This document shows, piece after piece, positions 42,214 through 51,901 of a stretch of 59,525 nucleotides of DNA (position 1 is the first letter of the stretch; each line of letters begins with the position of its first letter). The notes under the pieces were generated by a model. It searched no databases. It saw nothing but the letters and a program-made list of their open reading frames with translations, and was not told the DNA's origin. Source of the stretch: an uncultured Victivallales bacterium (GTDB taxonomy: Bacteria > Verrucomicrobiota > Lentisphaeria > Victivallales > UBA1829); contig CAKUJH010000021.1 in the NCBI GenBank assembly GCA_934661375.1, forward strand, positions 1 to 59,525, given 5' to 3'. The position numbers were made by a program, and so were the translations under genes.

Positions 42214-42835
42214 TGTGAACCGTTTGAACAATCTGGGAAAGATGTTCGAATTTTACGGAGGCGATTACAATGATTATTTCCCGCAGTCCGGAAGCGAGGA
42301 AGAATGGATGACCAACAAAAGCCGGCTGAATACGGTTTATACTCCGGATATTGCACCATACGCGCCGATCGCTTCATATATTGCCGGGTCAACTTTTCGT
42401 GGACCAAACACGCCGGATGCGGTCAAGGCGTATGACCTGAAGCTGATGAAAATCACTTTCTGCGACAATGATCCCTCGTATGACGGACTGAACGGCGGTG
42501 AAGTTGTCAAACAAAACGCTTTTGCCACCAGCTATATGCTGACACGGGCGTCACAAGTCAGTGCTACCCCCAATCAGCCAAGGAAAAACAAGGTGCGTCA
42601 GCCAAGCGGAGCCATGTTGATGAATGAACGCTACAATAAACTGAAGCAGACTCCGGTTCACGGACGGAATTATCTGAGGCCTGTGATGAACACTCTGTTT
42701 GTCGACGGTCATGTCCAGACGGTCCGGATGGAGAACGACCGTGCACATCAAAAAGGTCGTTATGGGCTTTATTCGCCGTTCACAAATTCAGACTGCTCAC
42801 CGAATTACCAGCGGATCAGCTGGGGATTGGAGTGA
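42053..42835 (+). CDS. Pseudopilin-like protein, 260 aa
   Basis: Basic leader ending in KHKSLN, then [20 protein letters not shown] and the charged RNRARIIS turn, the class III/pseudopilin N-terminus. The residue before Phe is Asn, not Gly. The C-terminal part has [14 protein letters not shown], the DGH end of the H-X9-DG family, but the His lies 15 residues before the Asp instead of ten. A strong AAGGAGGAGC precedes the ATG. The first 161 bases are almost the same as those of the gene at 46543, while the rest differs. It starts the second glycan cluster and is followed seven bases later by the lipoprotein gene. Confidence 0.88.
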   Translation: [260 protein letters not shown]

Positions 42836-42841
42836 CGGCTC

Positions 42842-43984
42842 ATGAAGAACAGCAGAATATTCCTGTCCGCATTTGCAGCCTGCCTGACCGGTTGTGCTCT
42901 GGCGGGAGTGGACAGCGTCAACAGCTTTTTCCAAGTCTCCCGGCATTCTGTACCGGCCGGAGGCGAAGTGGAAGTCAGGATCGTGCTTCGCGATGATGAA
43001 AACAAACCGGTTACGGCGGCAAAAGTGGAAGTGAAAACTTCTTCTGCGGCAGTTCAGGTCGTATCGGCCGGAATACCGGACGCCAAAGGCGTCTGTGTTG
43101 CAAAATTGAAGTGCGGCAGTGCCGCCGACGTCGACATTGCAGTTGTCGCCGACGGGGCGGAGGTTCTGGAAAACCTGCTTCCGAATCCCAGTTTTGAATT
43201 GGGGTCGGGCAGGATTCCCGGCTATGTTTCGACTTATGCGCATTCGTATGACAACTCTGCGTTTCTGTGGGCGGAAACGGGCTTCCGCAGCGCCCGTTCC
43301 CTGGAGAGTTATGCGTTCAATCCGCTGAAAAGCACTTATTGGAGTTTTGTCGCAATTCGCGGCGGAAATCTGCTGCATGACCGCCGGTATGACATCAGCA
43401 TTTATGCGAAGTACGACCACATTGCAGGAGAATACGGCGTGACGATGCAGACGCATCAGACGGATGCGGCGGATAACGCAATTCGCGGTTCAAACCGTTA
43501 TCACGGACGCCGTACCGGCAGTTCCGGCTGGGTCCGGCTTTCTGTGGAGTCTCCGGTCAAAATCATGGAAAAAGCGCATGCCCTTCACGCAGCCGGAGTG
43601 ATTCTGGCTGCCGCGGGCCATGTTCAGTTCGACGCCGCCAGAATTCGGGTCATTCCCACTGTCCGCTGGGGACAGCCGGAAGCCTCCGTCAAGGTGGACC
43701 GCCCGGATCGCTGCCGCATGTTTGACATCAGTTTTGCTTCGGCACTCAAGCTGACAGCAGATGAATATGACCGCTTATTGGCGGATATGCAGAAAGCATT
43801 GCCGGATTCTGCGGCACTGAAGCCGTTTATTGAAAGTCAGACGCTGTATCATCAGTGGCTCGGCAGCGGAAAACTTGCTCCGGCAGAGGCGTTCGCCAAA
43901 CGTCTGGAAATCCTGAAACGGATTGAGGAATTGAAGGAAGTCCGGAAAAATGCGGCGGATCAGGAATTGGAAAACTTGCTTTGA
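42842..43984 (+). CDS. Secreted lipoprotein with Ig-like and CBM-like domains, 380 aa
   Basis: The N-terminus MKNSRIFLSAFAACLTGC ends in a lipobox (LTGC, Cys 18), so it should be a membrane-anchored lipoprotein. Residues about 30-100 look like an Ig-like/invasin-type beta domain (VPAGGEVEVRIVLRDDENKP). From about 110 (ENLLPNPSFELGSG) begins a CBM4/9-like or discoidin-like beta-sandwich. The C-terminal 90 residues are helical. No catalytic motif. Probably a surface glycan-binding or scaffold protein of the cluster. It follows the pseudopilin gene directly and precedes the DUF4091-like gene by 17 bases. Confidence 0.7.
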   Translation: MKNSRIFLSAFAACLTGCALAGVDSVNSFFQVSRHSVPAGGEVEVRIVLRDDENKPVTAAKVEVKTSSAAVQVVSAGIPDAKGVCVAKLKCGSAADVDIAVVADGAEVLENLLPNPSFELGSGRIPGYVSTYAHSYDNSAFLWAETGFRSARSLESYAFNPLKSTYWSFVAIRGGNLLHDRRYDISIYAKYDHIAGEYGVTMQTHQTDAADNAIRGSNRYHGRRTGSSGWVRLSVESPVKIMEKAHALHAAGVILAAAGHVQFDAARIRVIPTVRWGQPEASVKVDRPDRCRMFDISFASALKLTADEYDRLLADMQKALPDSAALKPFIESQTLYHQWLGSGKLAPAEAFAKRLEILKRIEELKEVRKNAADQELENLL

Positions 43985-44001
43985 GAAGAAGGAACAGCAT
44001 A

Positions 44002-46497
44002 ATGTGGAAAAAAACAATCACCGCTCTCTGTCTCGGTACGGCTCTGCTGATGCAGGCAGCCGCTCCGGTTTACGGACCGATGATCCGGGCTGCCAGAGCT
44101 GTACGGATTCCGGACGGGACTGTCTCGGTTGACGGTCGGCTGCAGGAACCGGTTTGGCGTCAGACCGAATGGCAGGGAGACTGGCATTTGCCGGGAACGG
44201 ATAAGGTTTCGCCGTATCCCGCAGCGGTTGCGTTCGCTTATGATGCGGACAACCTGTACGTCGGCGTGCGGATTGCCGTTAAAGTTCAGTCCCGGCAGGA
44301 ACGTCTGCCGAAAGACCATGCGAAAGTATGGGGGATGGAAAGTGTCGAGCTGTTCCTCGCGAACCCGGAAAACCTGAATGCTTTCCGGCAGTTCGTCGTC
44401 AACGCAGCCGGCAATCTGTGGGACGGACAGGACGGCGACGGTTTCATCAATTTCAATTTTTCCGCCGCTGCGCAGATCCGTGAAGACGGCTGGACTGCGG
44501 AATTCGCTGTTCCGTGGAAAACTTTGGCGGTCAATCCGGCAGAGACGAAACTGCTCCGAGTCAATCTCGCTCATACGGTGTGGCTTAACCGTCAAACCAA
44601 CGAATCCCGCAGCGGCGGCTGCTGGTCCCTCCATAAAAAGGGATACCGGGAACCGCAGAGTTTCGGTTTCGTTCTTCTGGCGCAGCCGCACGAGATTTTT
44701 GCCAAAATGCTGAAGCAGGAACTGAAACGTGCCGCGGATTTTGCAGGAGACGCCCAGGTGAAAACAGCTTCGGACGCGGCGGGGAATGCCGATCCTGAGC
44801 AATTCATCGATGCGCTGAACCGTCTTGCCGGTTTACGTTCGGCAGTCCGTCAGGCGGAAAGCCGCAAAGCCTCCGGAACTCTGGCGGGAAACAGCCGGAA
44901 AGCACTGTTGTTCTTCCCCTGGGATGAGATGTCCGAACTGGAGAAAAACACCGCGGAACAGCGCATCCTGCTGGTGAAGCTGCTGAAGGAGAAATTATCC
45001 GGCGGATTGAATTTCCGCATGGCGGTCAATGAATTTGCCCATGAAGGTTTTCTGCTTGCCGGGGCGAAGGCGCTGGCCCGTGTGAGTTTTCAGCCGGAGA
45101 ACTTGCGGGCGGAAACCGGTGCGGAAATTCCCGCATCCCGGATCACAGTGCAGCAGATCCGTTTTCTGGAACCGGCAAAGGAATTGTGGCCTGCGCAGTA
45201 CAACAGCTGGAGCAAACGTCCGCTGCCGGAACTGGTCGAAGATTACGACACTCCGTTTGCCATTGGCAAATTTGAATTACAGCAATTCCGGCTGCTGATC
45301 GATTCTGCGGATGCAGAGCCGGGAAAATATTCCGGAAATCTGAAAATTGCGGCGGACGGCCAGGAGTTCCGGATTCCGGTCTTTTGTGAAATTCTGCCGG
45401 TCGTTTTGCCGGACAGCCGGAAGAATCCGTTCAATGCCTATATTTTTTCCCAGATCCCGTATGGCGGGAAAAGCGGACGGGCATGGGCAAAACTTTTCCG
45501 CGAACATTATGTCAACTGGGTTTCACTGGAAACACCGCGGGTCAGCCTCAACGGCGTCCGGCTGATTCCGCCGGGTCATGTCAAAAATTCGCAGAAATAC
45601 CTTGACAGCATCGTGAACTCCGGTATTGATTTTTCCCGCGGAAAGCTGACCGTTGACGGAGAATTCGGAGAACTCGCCGACCGCCTGAAAATTTTTGCGG
45701 AATTCGGACTCAAACCTGTGATGTCCACCCGGACCGATGATCTCTATCCGGAAACCTTCCCGGCGGTCATTGATTTTTTCAAAAGCTGCGGAATCCGTGA
45801 GGACGGCTACATTTACAAGACCGGCGACGAAGACACCAGCCTCTGGCAGATGCCGCTGGCGAAACGGATCCATGAGGTCGCCCCGTCTGTTCCGCTGTAT
45901 ATCATCACATCCGGCAGCGAATACTGGGATATGAAACCCCTGATGAGCCAGTACCGTATGGTCGGCTTTACCCGTGCAGGGCTGAGCGCACCGGAATTTG
46001 AACCGGATCTGCGTCTCATGCAGAAAAAAGGCGTTGAACTGTTCCGTTATACCAACCGCACCAGCTGGGCGGAGCGGGACTGCCGTCTTGCCGGACGCGA
46101 CGATCTGTGGAACGTGATGATCCAGGACAAAGTCGATGGTTATCAGGTGTGGACCGCCGGCGTTACCGGGGCGTATCACCGGTTCCGGATCGGTTACGGC
46201 GGCAGTTCGGAAAAAGCGGTTCATGATTTCCCGCCGGAACGGCAGAGCACCTGCCAGCTGCTGTATATCCGGAAAAACGGCGATTTCTACAAACCGGTCA
46301 GCTGCATCCGCCTTGAAGATATGCGTGACGGCATTACCGATTACTTTTATTACCGGCTGGCGGAAGAAGCGCTTGCCGCCCGGCGTGATGCGGCAGCTGC
46401 GCTCAAGCTGGTGGAAATAACCGCCATGCCGCGCAAGACTCCGGCGCAGTTCAAGGCAATCCGGGAAAAACTGATTCGGCTGATACTTGGAAAATAA
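44002..46497 (+). CDS. Secreted CBM9-like/DUF4091-like glycoside hydrolase candidate, 831 aa
   Basis: A signal peptide (MWKKTITALCLGTALLMQAA, cut around 21-26) is followed by a CBM9-like sugar-binding domain (about 40-235; VDGRLQEPVWRQTEW, YDADNLYVGVRI, FAVPWKTL). The region from about 450 to the end resembles the GH123-like/DUF4091 TIM barrel, ending with SCIRLEDMRDGITDYFYYR, a hallmark of DUF4091. The start at 44002 has AAGGAAC; the TTG at 43981 in the same frame overlaps the previous stop and is not needed. The substrate is unknown; GH123 acts on glycosphingolipid GalNAc, but DUF4091 proteins are diverse. Confidence 0.75.
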   Translation: MWKKTITALCLGTALLMQAAAPVYGPMIRAARAVRIPDGTVSVDGRLQEPVWRQTEWQGDWHLPGTDKVSPYPAAVAFAYDADNLYVGVRIAVKVQSRQERLPKDHAKVWGMESVELFLANPENLNAFRQFVVNAAGNLWDGQDGDGFINFNFSAAAQIREDGWTAEFAVPWKTLAVNPAETKLLRVNLAHTVWLNRQTNESRSGGCWSLHKKGYREPQSFGFVLLAQPHEIFAKMLKQELKRAADFAGDAQVKTASDAAGNADPEQFIDALNRLAGLRSAVRQAESRKASGTLAGNSRKALLFFPWDEMSELEKNTAEQRILLVKLLKEKLSGGLNFRMAVNEFAHEGFLLAGAKALARVSFQPENLRAETGAEIPASRITVQQIRFLEPAKELWPAQYNSWSKRPLPELVEDYDTPFAIGKFELQQFRLLIDSADAEPGKYSGNLKIAADGQEFRIPVFCEILPVVLPDSRKNPFNAYIFSQIPYGGKSGRAWAKLFREHYVNWVSLETPRVSLNGVRLIPPGHVKNSQKYLDSIVNSGIDFSRGKLTVDGEFGELADRLKIFAEFGLKPVMSTRTDDLYPETFPAVIDFFKSCGIREDGYIYKTGDEDTSLWQMPLAKRIHEVAPSVPLYIITSGSEYWDMKPLMSQYRMVGFTRAGLSAPEFEPDLRLMQKKGVELFRYTNRTSWAERDCRLAGRDDLWNVMIQDKVDGYQVWTAGVTGAYHRFRIGYGGSSEKAVHDFPPERQSTCQLLYIRKNGDFYKPVSCIRLEDMRDGITDYFYYRLAEEALAARRDAAAALKLVEITAMPRKTPAQFKAIREKLIRLILGK

Positions 46498-46542
46498 ATT
46501 CAAATAACGGAAGCATGAAACTGTTCAGAAAGGAAAGCAAAA

Positions 46543-46703
46543 ATGAAGTACAGTTCGCATTGTTTTGTTCGGTGCTTTAAGCACAAGTCGTTGAATTTCA
46601 CATTGATAGAACTCCTTGTGGTGATAGCGGTCATCGCGATTCTGGCGGGAATGCTGCTGCCCGCGCTGAACTCCGCCCGCAACCGCGCCAGAACCATCAG
46701 CTG
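46543..46703 (+). repeat. Near-identical 161-bp pseudopilin leader, copy B
   Basis: Pairs with 42053-42213. The few differences (two near the start, three in the ATAGCC/ATAGCG helix region, one near the end) include silent and conservative ones. Confidence 0.9.
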
Positions 46704-47313
46704 CATATCTCAGCTGAAACAGCTCGGCGTCAGCTGGACCGCCTATTCGCTTGAAAACAAAGATCATCTGCTGCCCGGCATAAAGGATAAATATTCCGTT
46801 TATCTGGCGAAACAGGATGTTCTGCGGCTGGGTTACAAGGAAGTTCCGAAGCGGGACCAGTTCAACGAACAGAACACCATCTACTATTCCAAAATGATGC
46901 TTTGTCCCGGAACTTCACGTCATCAGGCGGTCAATGTCGATGACTTTTACTTTTTCTCGGATTACGCATACAACGGTTTCTTTTCCGCCAATGCCTCCTG
47001 GCCGGCATATGGAATCGGTTCTGCCGTGGTCAAACTGACAAGCATCAAGCGGAACAATTCCAAGACCATGGTTTTCTGGGACGCCTGGAGCTACCGGCAG
47101 AAGAACAATAATTTCCTGAAGCTGAGCGATGCTTATTCCGCGGACGGTACGCAGGACGGCGGCGTGTATTCGGCGCATAAACCCGGCTCCAACCAGCTGT
47201 TTACGGACGGACATGTGGAACAGAACAATTTCTATTGGACAGTTCACAATTCGTGGGGTTACAGCTATAATCTGTGGGATTCGGCGGAAGTCTTCCAGAC
47301 CCGCCGTCCGTGA
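46543..47313 (+). CDS. Pseudopilin-like protein with H-X9-DG motif, 256 aa
   Basis: The leader and helix are nearly identical to the protein at 42053 (KSLN, then [20 protein letters not shown]), but the remaining 200 residues differ. The C-terminus has His, nine residues and Asp-Gly in [16 protein letters not shown], the complete H-X9-DG motif. AAAGGAAAG precedes the ATG. As with the other two copies, the residue before the processing Phe is not Gly. It lies between a CBM9/DUF4091-like enzyme and a TIM-barrel secreted protein. Confidence 0.88.
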   Translation: [256 protein letters not shown]

Positions 47314-47324
47314 GAGGTGCAGAC

Positions 47325-49064
47325 ATGAAGTATCAATGGATATTGGGTGTGCTTCTGGGGATGGGAGCCTGGATTTGCCCGGCGGAAAATACATCGGCTG
47401 ACAAAACCGGGCATGTGGATTACTGGCAGCCGCCGGCGAAGAAGATCATCGGCTGCGGCTGGGAACAGGCAATGAGTGTTGCCAAACTCAAGGAAATACT
47501 CCCTGAACTGGAGAAAAATTCGCCTTACAGCGGAATTTCCCTGCGGATACAGGGACAGCATGAGGACGGCTACACATTCAGCACACATTTCGCTTTTTCC
47601 CCGGAACCGTCCGAAGGACACGGCACGGAGATTGTCCGCTGGAAATATGAATGGTTCAAGAAGGACATCGCGGCTCTGCGTTCGATGAAGTTCACCCGGT
47701 TCAAGGATAATTTCATCTGGACCAATTCCCGTGACGGCAAAGTGGACTGGTTCAATGATCAGAACTGGTCGGATGTCTGCAATAACTTTGCGGTCCTGGC
47801 GAAAATCGCCAAAGAAACCAAACTCAAAGGGCTGATTTTCGATGCCGAATGGTACCGGAACAGCAACCCGGTTTTCAGCCGGATCGCACCGGGGAAGAGT
47901 TACGGGGAAATGGCAGCCAAAGCCCGGCAGCGCGGACAGGAATGGGGCAGGGCGATTTTCGGAGAGTATCCGGACATCACTTTGTTCTGTCTGTTTATGT
48001 TCTCCTGGAAGGAAAATCTGCGCGGTGCGCCGGAATGCTGCGATCTGACCGTTCCGTTTTTCAACGGCGTTTACGATGTGCTGCCGCCGACGGCAACCCT
48101 GATTGAAGGACATGAATATCACGGTTATGCCAGCGGCACCGGCGACCATTATGCCGGACTGCGCTGTGATATGGCACAGGTTCTGCCCATGATGGTGGAT
48201 AAATCAAACATCGAAAAATTTCGCCGTCAGACCCGGCTGGCATGTGCGCTGTATCTGGACCCGTATGTTTTCCCCGGCAAACCGGACACTTTCCGACGGC
48301 GGATCGGTCCGGAAATCCGGAAATCCAACGCTCTCACTGTGCTGCGGCGCAATCTGTTTCATGCGCTGAACACCACGGACGAATATGTCTGGATCTGGAG
48401 CGAGGGCGCGCGCTGGCATTATTCCAAACCGGGACATCCCGGCGCGAAGAAAGTCTGGCAGCAGGAGGCTCCCGGCATCCGCGACTGCTTTGAATCGGTA
48501 CAGGAGCCGCTGACTTACGCCCGCCGGCTGGTGGCGGAAAAGAGCGCCCGGCTGCGCTCGGAAAATCCTGATTTCTCCGGAGATTTCGTCAAGCCGAACC
48601 GCCCGCGCGGTTATGATTTCTGGCTGTCGGACGCCAAGGACAAAGGAACTTGTGTGAAGGTGCCGGGCGGCGGGATCGGCGGAGGAAACGCGGTTTCGAT
48701 TGCCGGTTGCAGTTCCACATTGACTTTCACGCAGGAACATGCAGTCGCGCCGGATCAGATGTACTACATCCGGGTGAAAGCCCGTTTTGACAAAGTGGTT
48801 TCCGGGCAGTATGCCGTGATGGTGCAGTTCTGTGACAGCAATAAGCGTTTCTGCTGGTATCGGGAAAGTTTGAGCTGCCGATTCGGCGAACCGGACGCAG
48901 ACGGCTGGCGCACCGCTGAACTGACAGTGCTGGTCCCGCAGGAAATGAACAGGATGTTCGTGCGTCTTTACGGAGCCTGGATGCAGCCGGAAGACAAACT
49001 GACGATCGGTTTGTTTGAAGTGTACCGTCTGAAAGAAAACTTTCTGGCGGCGAACGCACAGTAA
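47325..49064 (+). CDS. Secreted TIM-barrel-like protein with C-terminal CBM-like domain, 579 aa
   Basis: Signal peptide in MKYQWILGVLLGMGAWICPA. The region from about 40 to 400 looks like a TIM barrel of a hydrolase (FTRFKDNFIWTN, LKGLIFDAEWYRNSN, TATLIEGHEYHGY, NTTDEYVWIWSEG). A beta-sandwich follows (about 440-570; MYYIRVKARFDKVVSGQYAV). The acidic residues in IFDAEWY and LIEGHEY are candidate catalytic groups. I cannot assign a family. The frame opens at 47274, but AGAGGTG before 47325 and the signal peptide decide the start. It sits 11 bases after the pseudopilin gene. Confidence 0.68.
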   Translation: MKYQWILGVLLGMGAWICPAENTSADKTGHVDYWQPPAKKIIGCGWEQAMSVAKLKEILPELEKNSPYSGISLRIQGQHEDGYTFSTHFAFSPEPSEGHGTEIVRWKYEWFKKDIAALRSMKFTRFKDNFIWTNSRDGKVDWFNDQNWSDVCNNFAVLAKIAKETKLKGLIFDAEWYRNSNPVFSRIAPGKSYGEMAAKARQRGQEWGRAIFGEYPDITLFCLFMFSWKENLRGAPECCDLTVPFFNGVYDVLPPTATLIEGHEYHGYASGTGDHYAGLRCDMAQVLPMMVDKSNIEKFRRQTRLACALYLDPYVFPGKPDTFRRRIGPEIRKSNALTVLRRNLFHALNTTDEYVWIWSEGARWHYSKPGHPGAKKVWQQEAPGIRDCFESVQEPLTYARRLVAEKSARLRSENPDFSGDFVKPNRPRGYDFWLSDAKDKGTCVKVPGGGIGGGNAVSIAGCSSTLTFTQEHAVAPDQMYYIRVKARFDKVVSGQYAVMVQFCDSNKRFCWYRESLSCRFGEPDADGWRTAELTVLVPQEMNRMFVRLYGAWMQPEDKLTIGLFEVYRLKENFLAANAQ

Positions 49065-49095
49065 GAGATTTTCAAATGAGAGTGAAGAAAGTATC

Positions 49096-51120
49096 ATGAG
49101 TTCTTTGCGAAAACGATTCGGAATGGATATCCGGAAAAGTCTGATGGACGAGTGCGATCTCGGAATCATCAACGGACATATCACACTCAACGGAGCATAT
49201 CACGACGCCGCCGCGGTTCGGGGATTGTTCGCCCCGCCGCTTTTCAGCGATACTTTCCGGCTGGACATCCGGTTCAACGGACGCCGTCTGCCGGCGCAGA
49301 AATGTTACTGGCAGCCGACGGAAGTGGAACGCAGCGGAAATTTCGATTCGTTCCGGTATTCCAGCACGCTCGCCCTGATTGCCGGTCAGCGCGGTGCTCT
49401 CCTGGAATTCCGGATCCGGAATACTGCCGCCGAACGCCGGGAACTTTCCGTTCAGTATGAAGTTTTCGGCGGCAATGCCCGGCAGAATCACTGGGAGTTC
49501 GGGCGTCCGACGGGCGCAAAGTGGCTTCCGGTCCACTGGGATCAGGAACGGATTGTCATCGACCATGAAACGGATCGTATAGCGGTGCGTTCTTCACTGA
49601 TGCTGCACCCCGCCGCTCCCGGAATTTTCAATGCGGAGGTGCATTCGCTGGCTCCCGGAGAAGAGCTGATTTTCCATACCGCCATTGCCCTGGATGAACG
49701 GGATCGCGCCAACCGGCTCACGGATTCTGCTCTGGATGATCCGTACCGGACTCTGGCGGCGTCACGCAAAGACTGGGCGGACCGGGTACGACATCTGGAA
49801 CAGTGTCTGCCGGAATTCTCCACAGACTGCGCGCCGCTTCAGCGTCTTTACGACCGTTCGGTGCTGCATCTGCTGCTCAATGAATGGAATGTGCCGGAAT
49901 GGAAACTGCATCCCTACTATGCCACCGGCGGCATCAACGGCGGATGCTGCTGCAATTATCTCTGGAACTACGGCGAACCGTATCGTCTGTGGAGTCTGTT
50001 GAATCCGGAGTCCGCACGGGAGAACATCAAGGTTTTCCTCGGTTTGGATCTGACGAAATGTTTCGCCTTTTTCCCGGACGACGGTTCGGCGTTCGGACCG
50101 TATTACCCGATCAATCAGGAAAAAATTCTGCTGCTGACTCATGCATATGTTCTGCAGACCGGCGACCGCGGTTTTCTGCATGAAAAATTTCAGGGACGCC
50201 GCATCATTGACCACATGATCGAACAGGCTCTGATGCATGACGATCTTTCCCAGCCGGCAGTGCTGGTGAATTACGGCGACGGCAATCATCACCTGGAACT
50301 GCGCGGCAAACTCCGTTACGACGGCACGGTGCCGGATCTGAATTTGCGCCGCTGTGTGAATTATCATCTGGCGGATCAGCTCTGCCGTCTTGCCGGCGTT
50401 CAGCCGCCCTGCAGTTTCATTGCCCGCGCCGAAGCGTTGAAAAAACGGATTGAGCAGGAACTGTTTGATGATTCGGCGCAATGGTTCCGCGCTCTGGATA
50501 TGGAAGGGAAACCGTATCTTCGTTACACCATTCAGATGTTCAAGGCGCTGGGATGGAATGACTGGGCTCTTACCGAACGCACGAAGAAGGCGTTGTATTC
50601 CCAACTGAATGAACAGAAGTTCCTCGGCAGATTCGGAATGCATTCGCTGTCCATCGACGACCCTGCCTATGATCCGGCGGATATTGACAACGGCGGCCCC
50701 GGCGCCTGCATCTCGTTCACTCCCGCCGTGGTTGACCGGCTTTTCCGGGATGGACAGAAAGAGCTGGCATGGAACATTTTCCGGCGTCTTTTCTGGCTGG
50801 CGGACGCCTTGCCTTACTGGGGAGACAGTCATACCGCCGACCGCATGGAATACCGCCGGGATACTCCGCTGCAGAATGATATACAGGGTTCCGCTTTGGC
50901 GCAGACGGTTATTTTTTCCCTGTTCGGCATTGAAACCGGTGAAGATTTTTCGATATCCGTTTCGCCGTATCTGCCGCCGGAAGTGCCGGAACTTCATCTG
51001 AAGAACCTGCGTCTTGCCGGCAAAACGCTTTCGGCGGATGTTTCCCGGACGGGATTCCGGGTGAACTGTGACGGATTTCAGGCGCAGGAAGTTCTTGGAA
51101 AAACCATAATAATTCATTGA
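49096..51120 (+). CDS. Six-hairpin glycosidase-like protein (GH63/GH37-type fold), 674 aa, cytoplasmic
   Basis: An N-terminal beta-sandwich (about 1-230) followed by a long helical (alpha/alpha)6-type domain with LWNYGEPYRLWSLL, NQEKILLLTHAYVLQTGDRG, LVNYGDGNHHLELRGK, and a final PYWGDSHTADRMEYR loop. Conserved Asp and Glu residues in these loops are typical catalytic positions in GH63/GH37/GH94-like enzymes. No signal peptide. Located between the secreted TIM-barrel protein and D-lyxose isomerase (15-base gap), so it probably trims imported oligosaccharide to the sugar used by the isomerase. Family number not assigned. Confidence 0.68.
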   Translation: MSSLRKRFGMDIRKSLMDECDLGIINGHITLNGAYHDAAAVRGLFAPPLFSDTFRLDIRFNGRRLPAQKCYWQPTEVERSGNFDSFRYSSTLALIAGQRGALLEFRIRNTAAERRELSVQYEVFGGNARQNHWEFGRPTGAKWLPVHWDQERIVIDHETDRIAVRSSLMLHPAAPGIFNAEVHSLAPGEELIFHTAIALDERDRANRLTDSALDDPYRTLAASRKDWADRVRHLEQCLPEFSTDCAPLQRLYDRSVLHLLLNEWNVPEWKLHPYYATGGINGGCCCNYLWNYGEPYRLWSLLNPESARENIKVFLGLDLTKCFAFFPDDGSAFGPYYPINQEKILLLTHAYVLQTGDRGFLHEKFQGRRIIDHMIEQALMHDDLSQPAVLVNYGDGNHHLELRGKLRYDGTVPDLNLRRCVNYHLADQLCRLAGVQPPCSFIARAEALKKRIEQELFDDSAQWFRALDMEGKPYLRYTIQMFKALGWNDWALTERTKKALYSQLNEQKFLGRFGMHSLSIDDPAYDPADIDNGGPGACISFTPAVVDRLFRDGQKELAWNIFRRLFWLADALPYWGDSHTADRMEYRRDTPLQNDIQGSALAQTVIFSLFGIETGEDFSISVSPYLPPEVPELHLKNLRLAGKTLSADVSRTGFRVNCDGFQAQEVLGKTIIIH

Positions 51121-51135
51121 GGATGTACAGATACT

Positions 51136-51831
51136 ATGAAACGTTCGGAAATCAACCATTATATAGAAGAAGCCATGGAATTCTGGGATGGACTGGGATT
51201 CAAACTGCCGCCTTATGCCCGTTTTTCCGTGGCGGACTGGCAGGAGCACGCCGCGGGATGTCAGGAAATTTTTGATTTGCAGCTGGGCTGGGATGCAACC
51301 AGTTTCGGCAATGCGGATTTTCTGCAGTCCGGACTGCTGCTCTACACTTTGCGCAACGGCAAGGCAGGTTCTCCGGAATACCCGAAACCTTATGCCGAAA
51401 AAATTATGATGGTCCGGGAAAATCAGGTAACACCGCGTCATTTTCACTGGTACAAATGCGAGGACATCATCAACCGCGGCGGCGGAAATCTGGTCATCGA
51501 ACTTTTCCGCGCCGATCCGGCGGCGAACCGGATTTGCGGCGGACGCTTTACTATCAGTGTCAACGGAATACGCCGCGAACTCGATTCCGGAGACAAACTG
51601 ATTCTTTCCCCCGGTGAAAGCTGTACCATGGAACATATTCATTGTCATAAATTTTATGGAGAACCCGGTTCCGGTTCCAGCATGATCGGCGAGGTTTCCA
51701 TGGTGAACGACGATCATTCCGACAACTGTTTTGTGGACGGCGCACTCCGTTTCATTCCGGTTGAGGAGGACGAACCGGTGCGTTATCCGCTGGCATGTGA
51801 ATACGAACGGCTGATTTCTGTGAAAAAATAA
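51136..51831 (+). CDS. D-lyxose ketol-isomerase, 231 aa
   Basis: Cupin-fold aldose-ketose isomerase of the D-lyxose isomerase family, which interconverts D-lyxose/D-xylulose and usually also D-mannose/D-fructose. It starts MKRSEINHYIEEAMEF, as the family does. The manganese site is seen in PRHFHWYKCEDI (His 102, His 104, Glu 109) and the second strand in MEHIHCHKFYGEP (His 167-171 region). Length matches (about 225-230). Intracellular. Together with the phosphomannose-isomerase-like protein it points to a mannose- or lyxose-containing substrate for this cluster. Confidence 0.93.
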   Translation: MKRSEINHYIEEAMEFWDGLGFKLPPYARFSVADWQEHAAGCQEIFDLQLGWDATSFGNADFLQSGLLLYTLRNGKAGSPEYPKPYAEKIMMVRENQVTPRHFHWYKCEDIINRGGGNLVIELFRADPAANRICGGRFTISVNGIRRELDSGDKLILSPGESCTMEHIHCHKFYGEPGSGSSMIGEVSMVNDDHSDNCFVDGALRFIPVEEDEPVRYPLACEYERLISVKK

Positions 51832-51901
51832 TTCCCGCTTTCTTGAAAATTCTGCGGCGCGGTGGTACTTTTACACAGAAATATACAGAAACTTCAAGGA
51901 C

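Noticed and set aside
49762..51717. 651-codon minus-strand frame opposite the six-hairpin glycosidase and lyxose isomerase genes
   Set aside because: It crosses two genes with recognised folds and Shine-Dalgarno sites; no domain is visible in its own translation.
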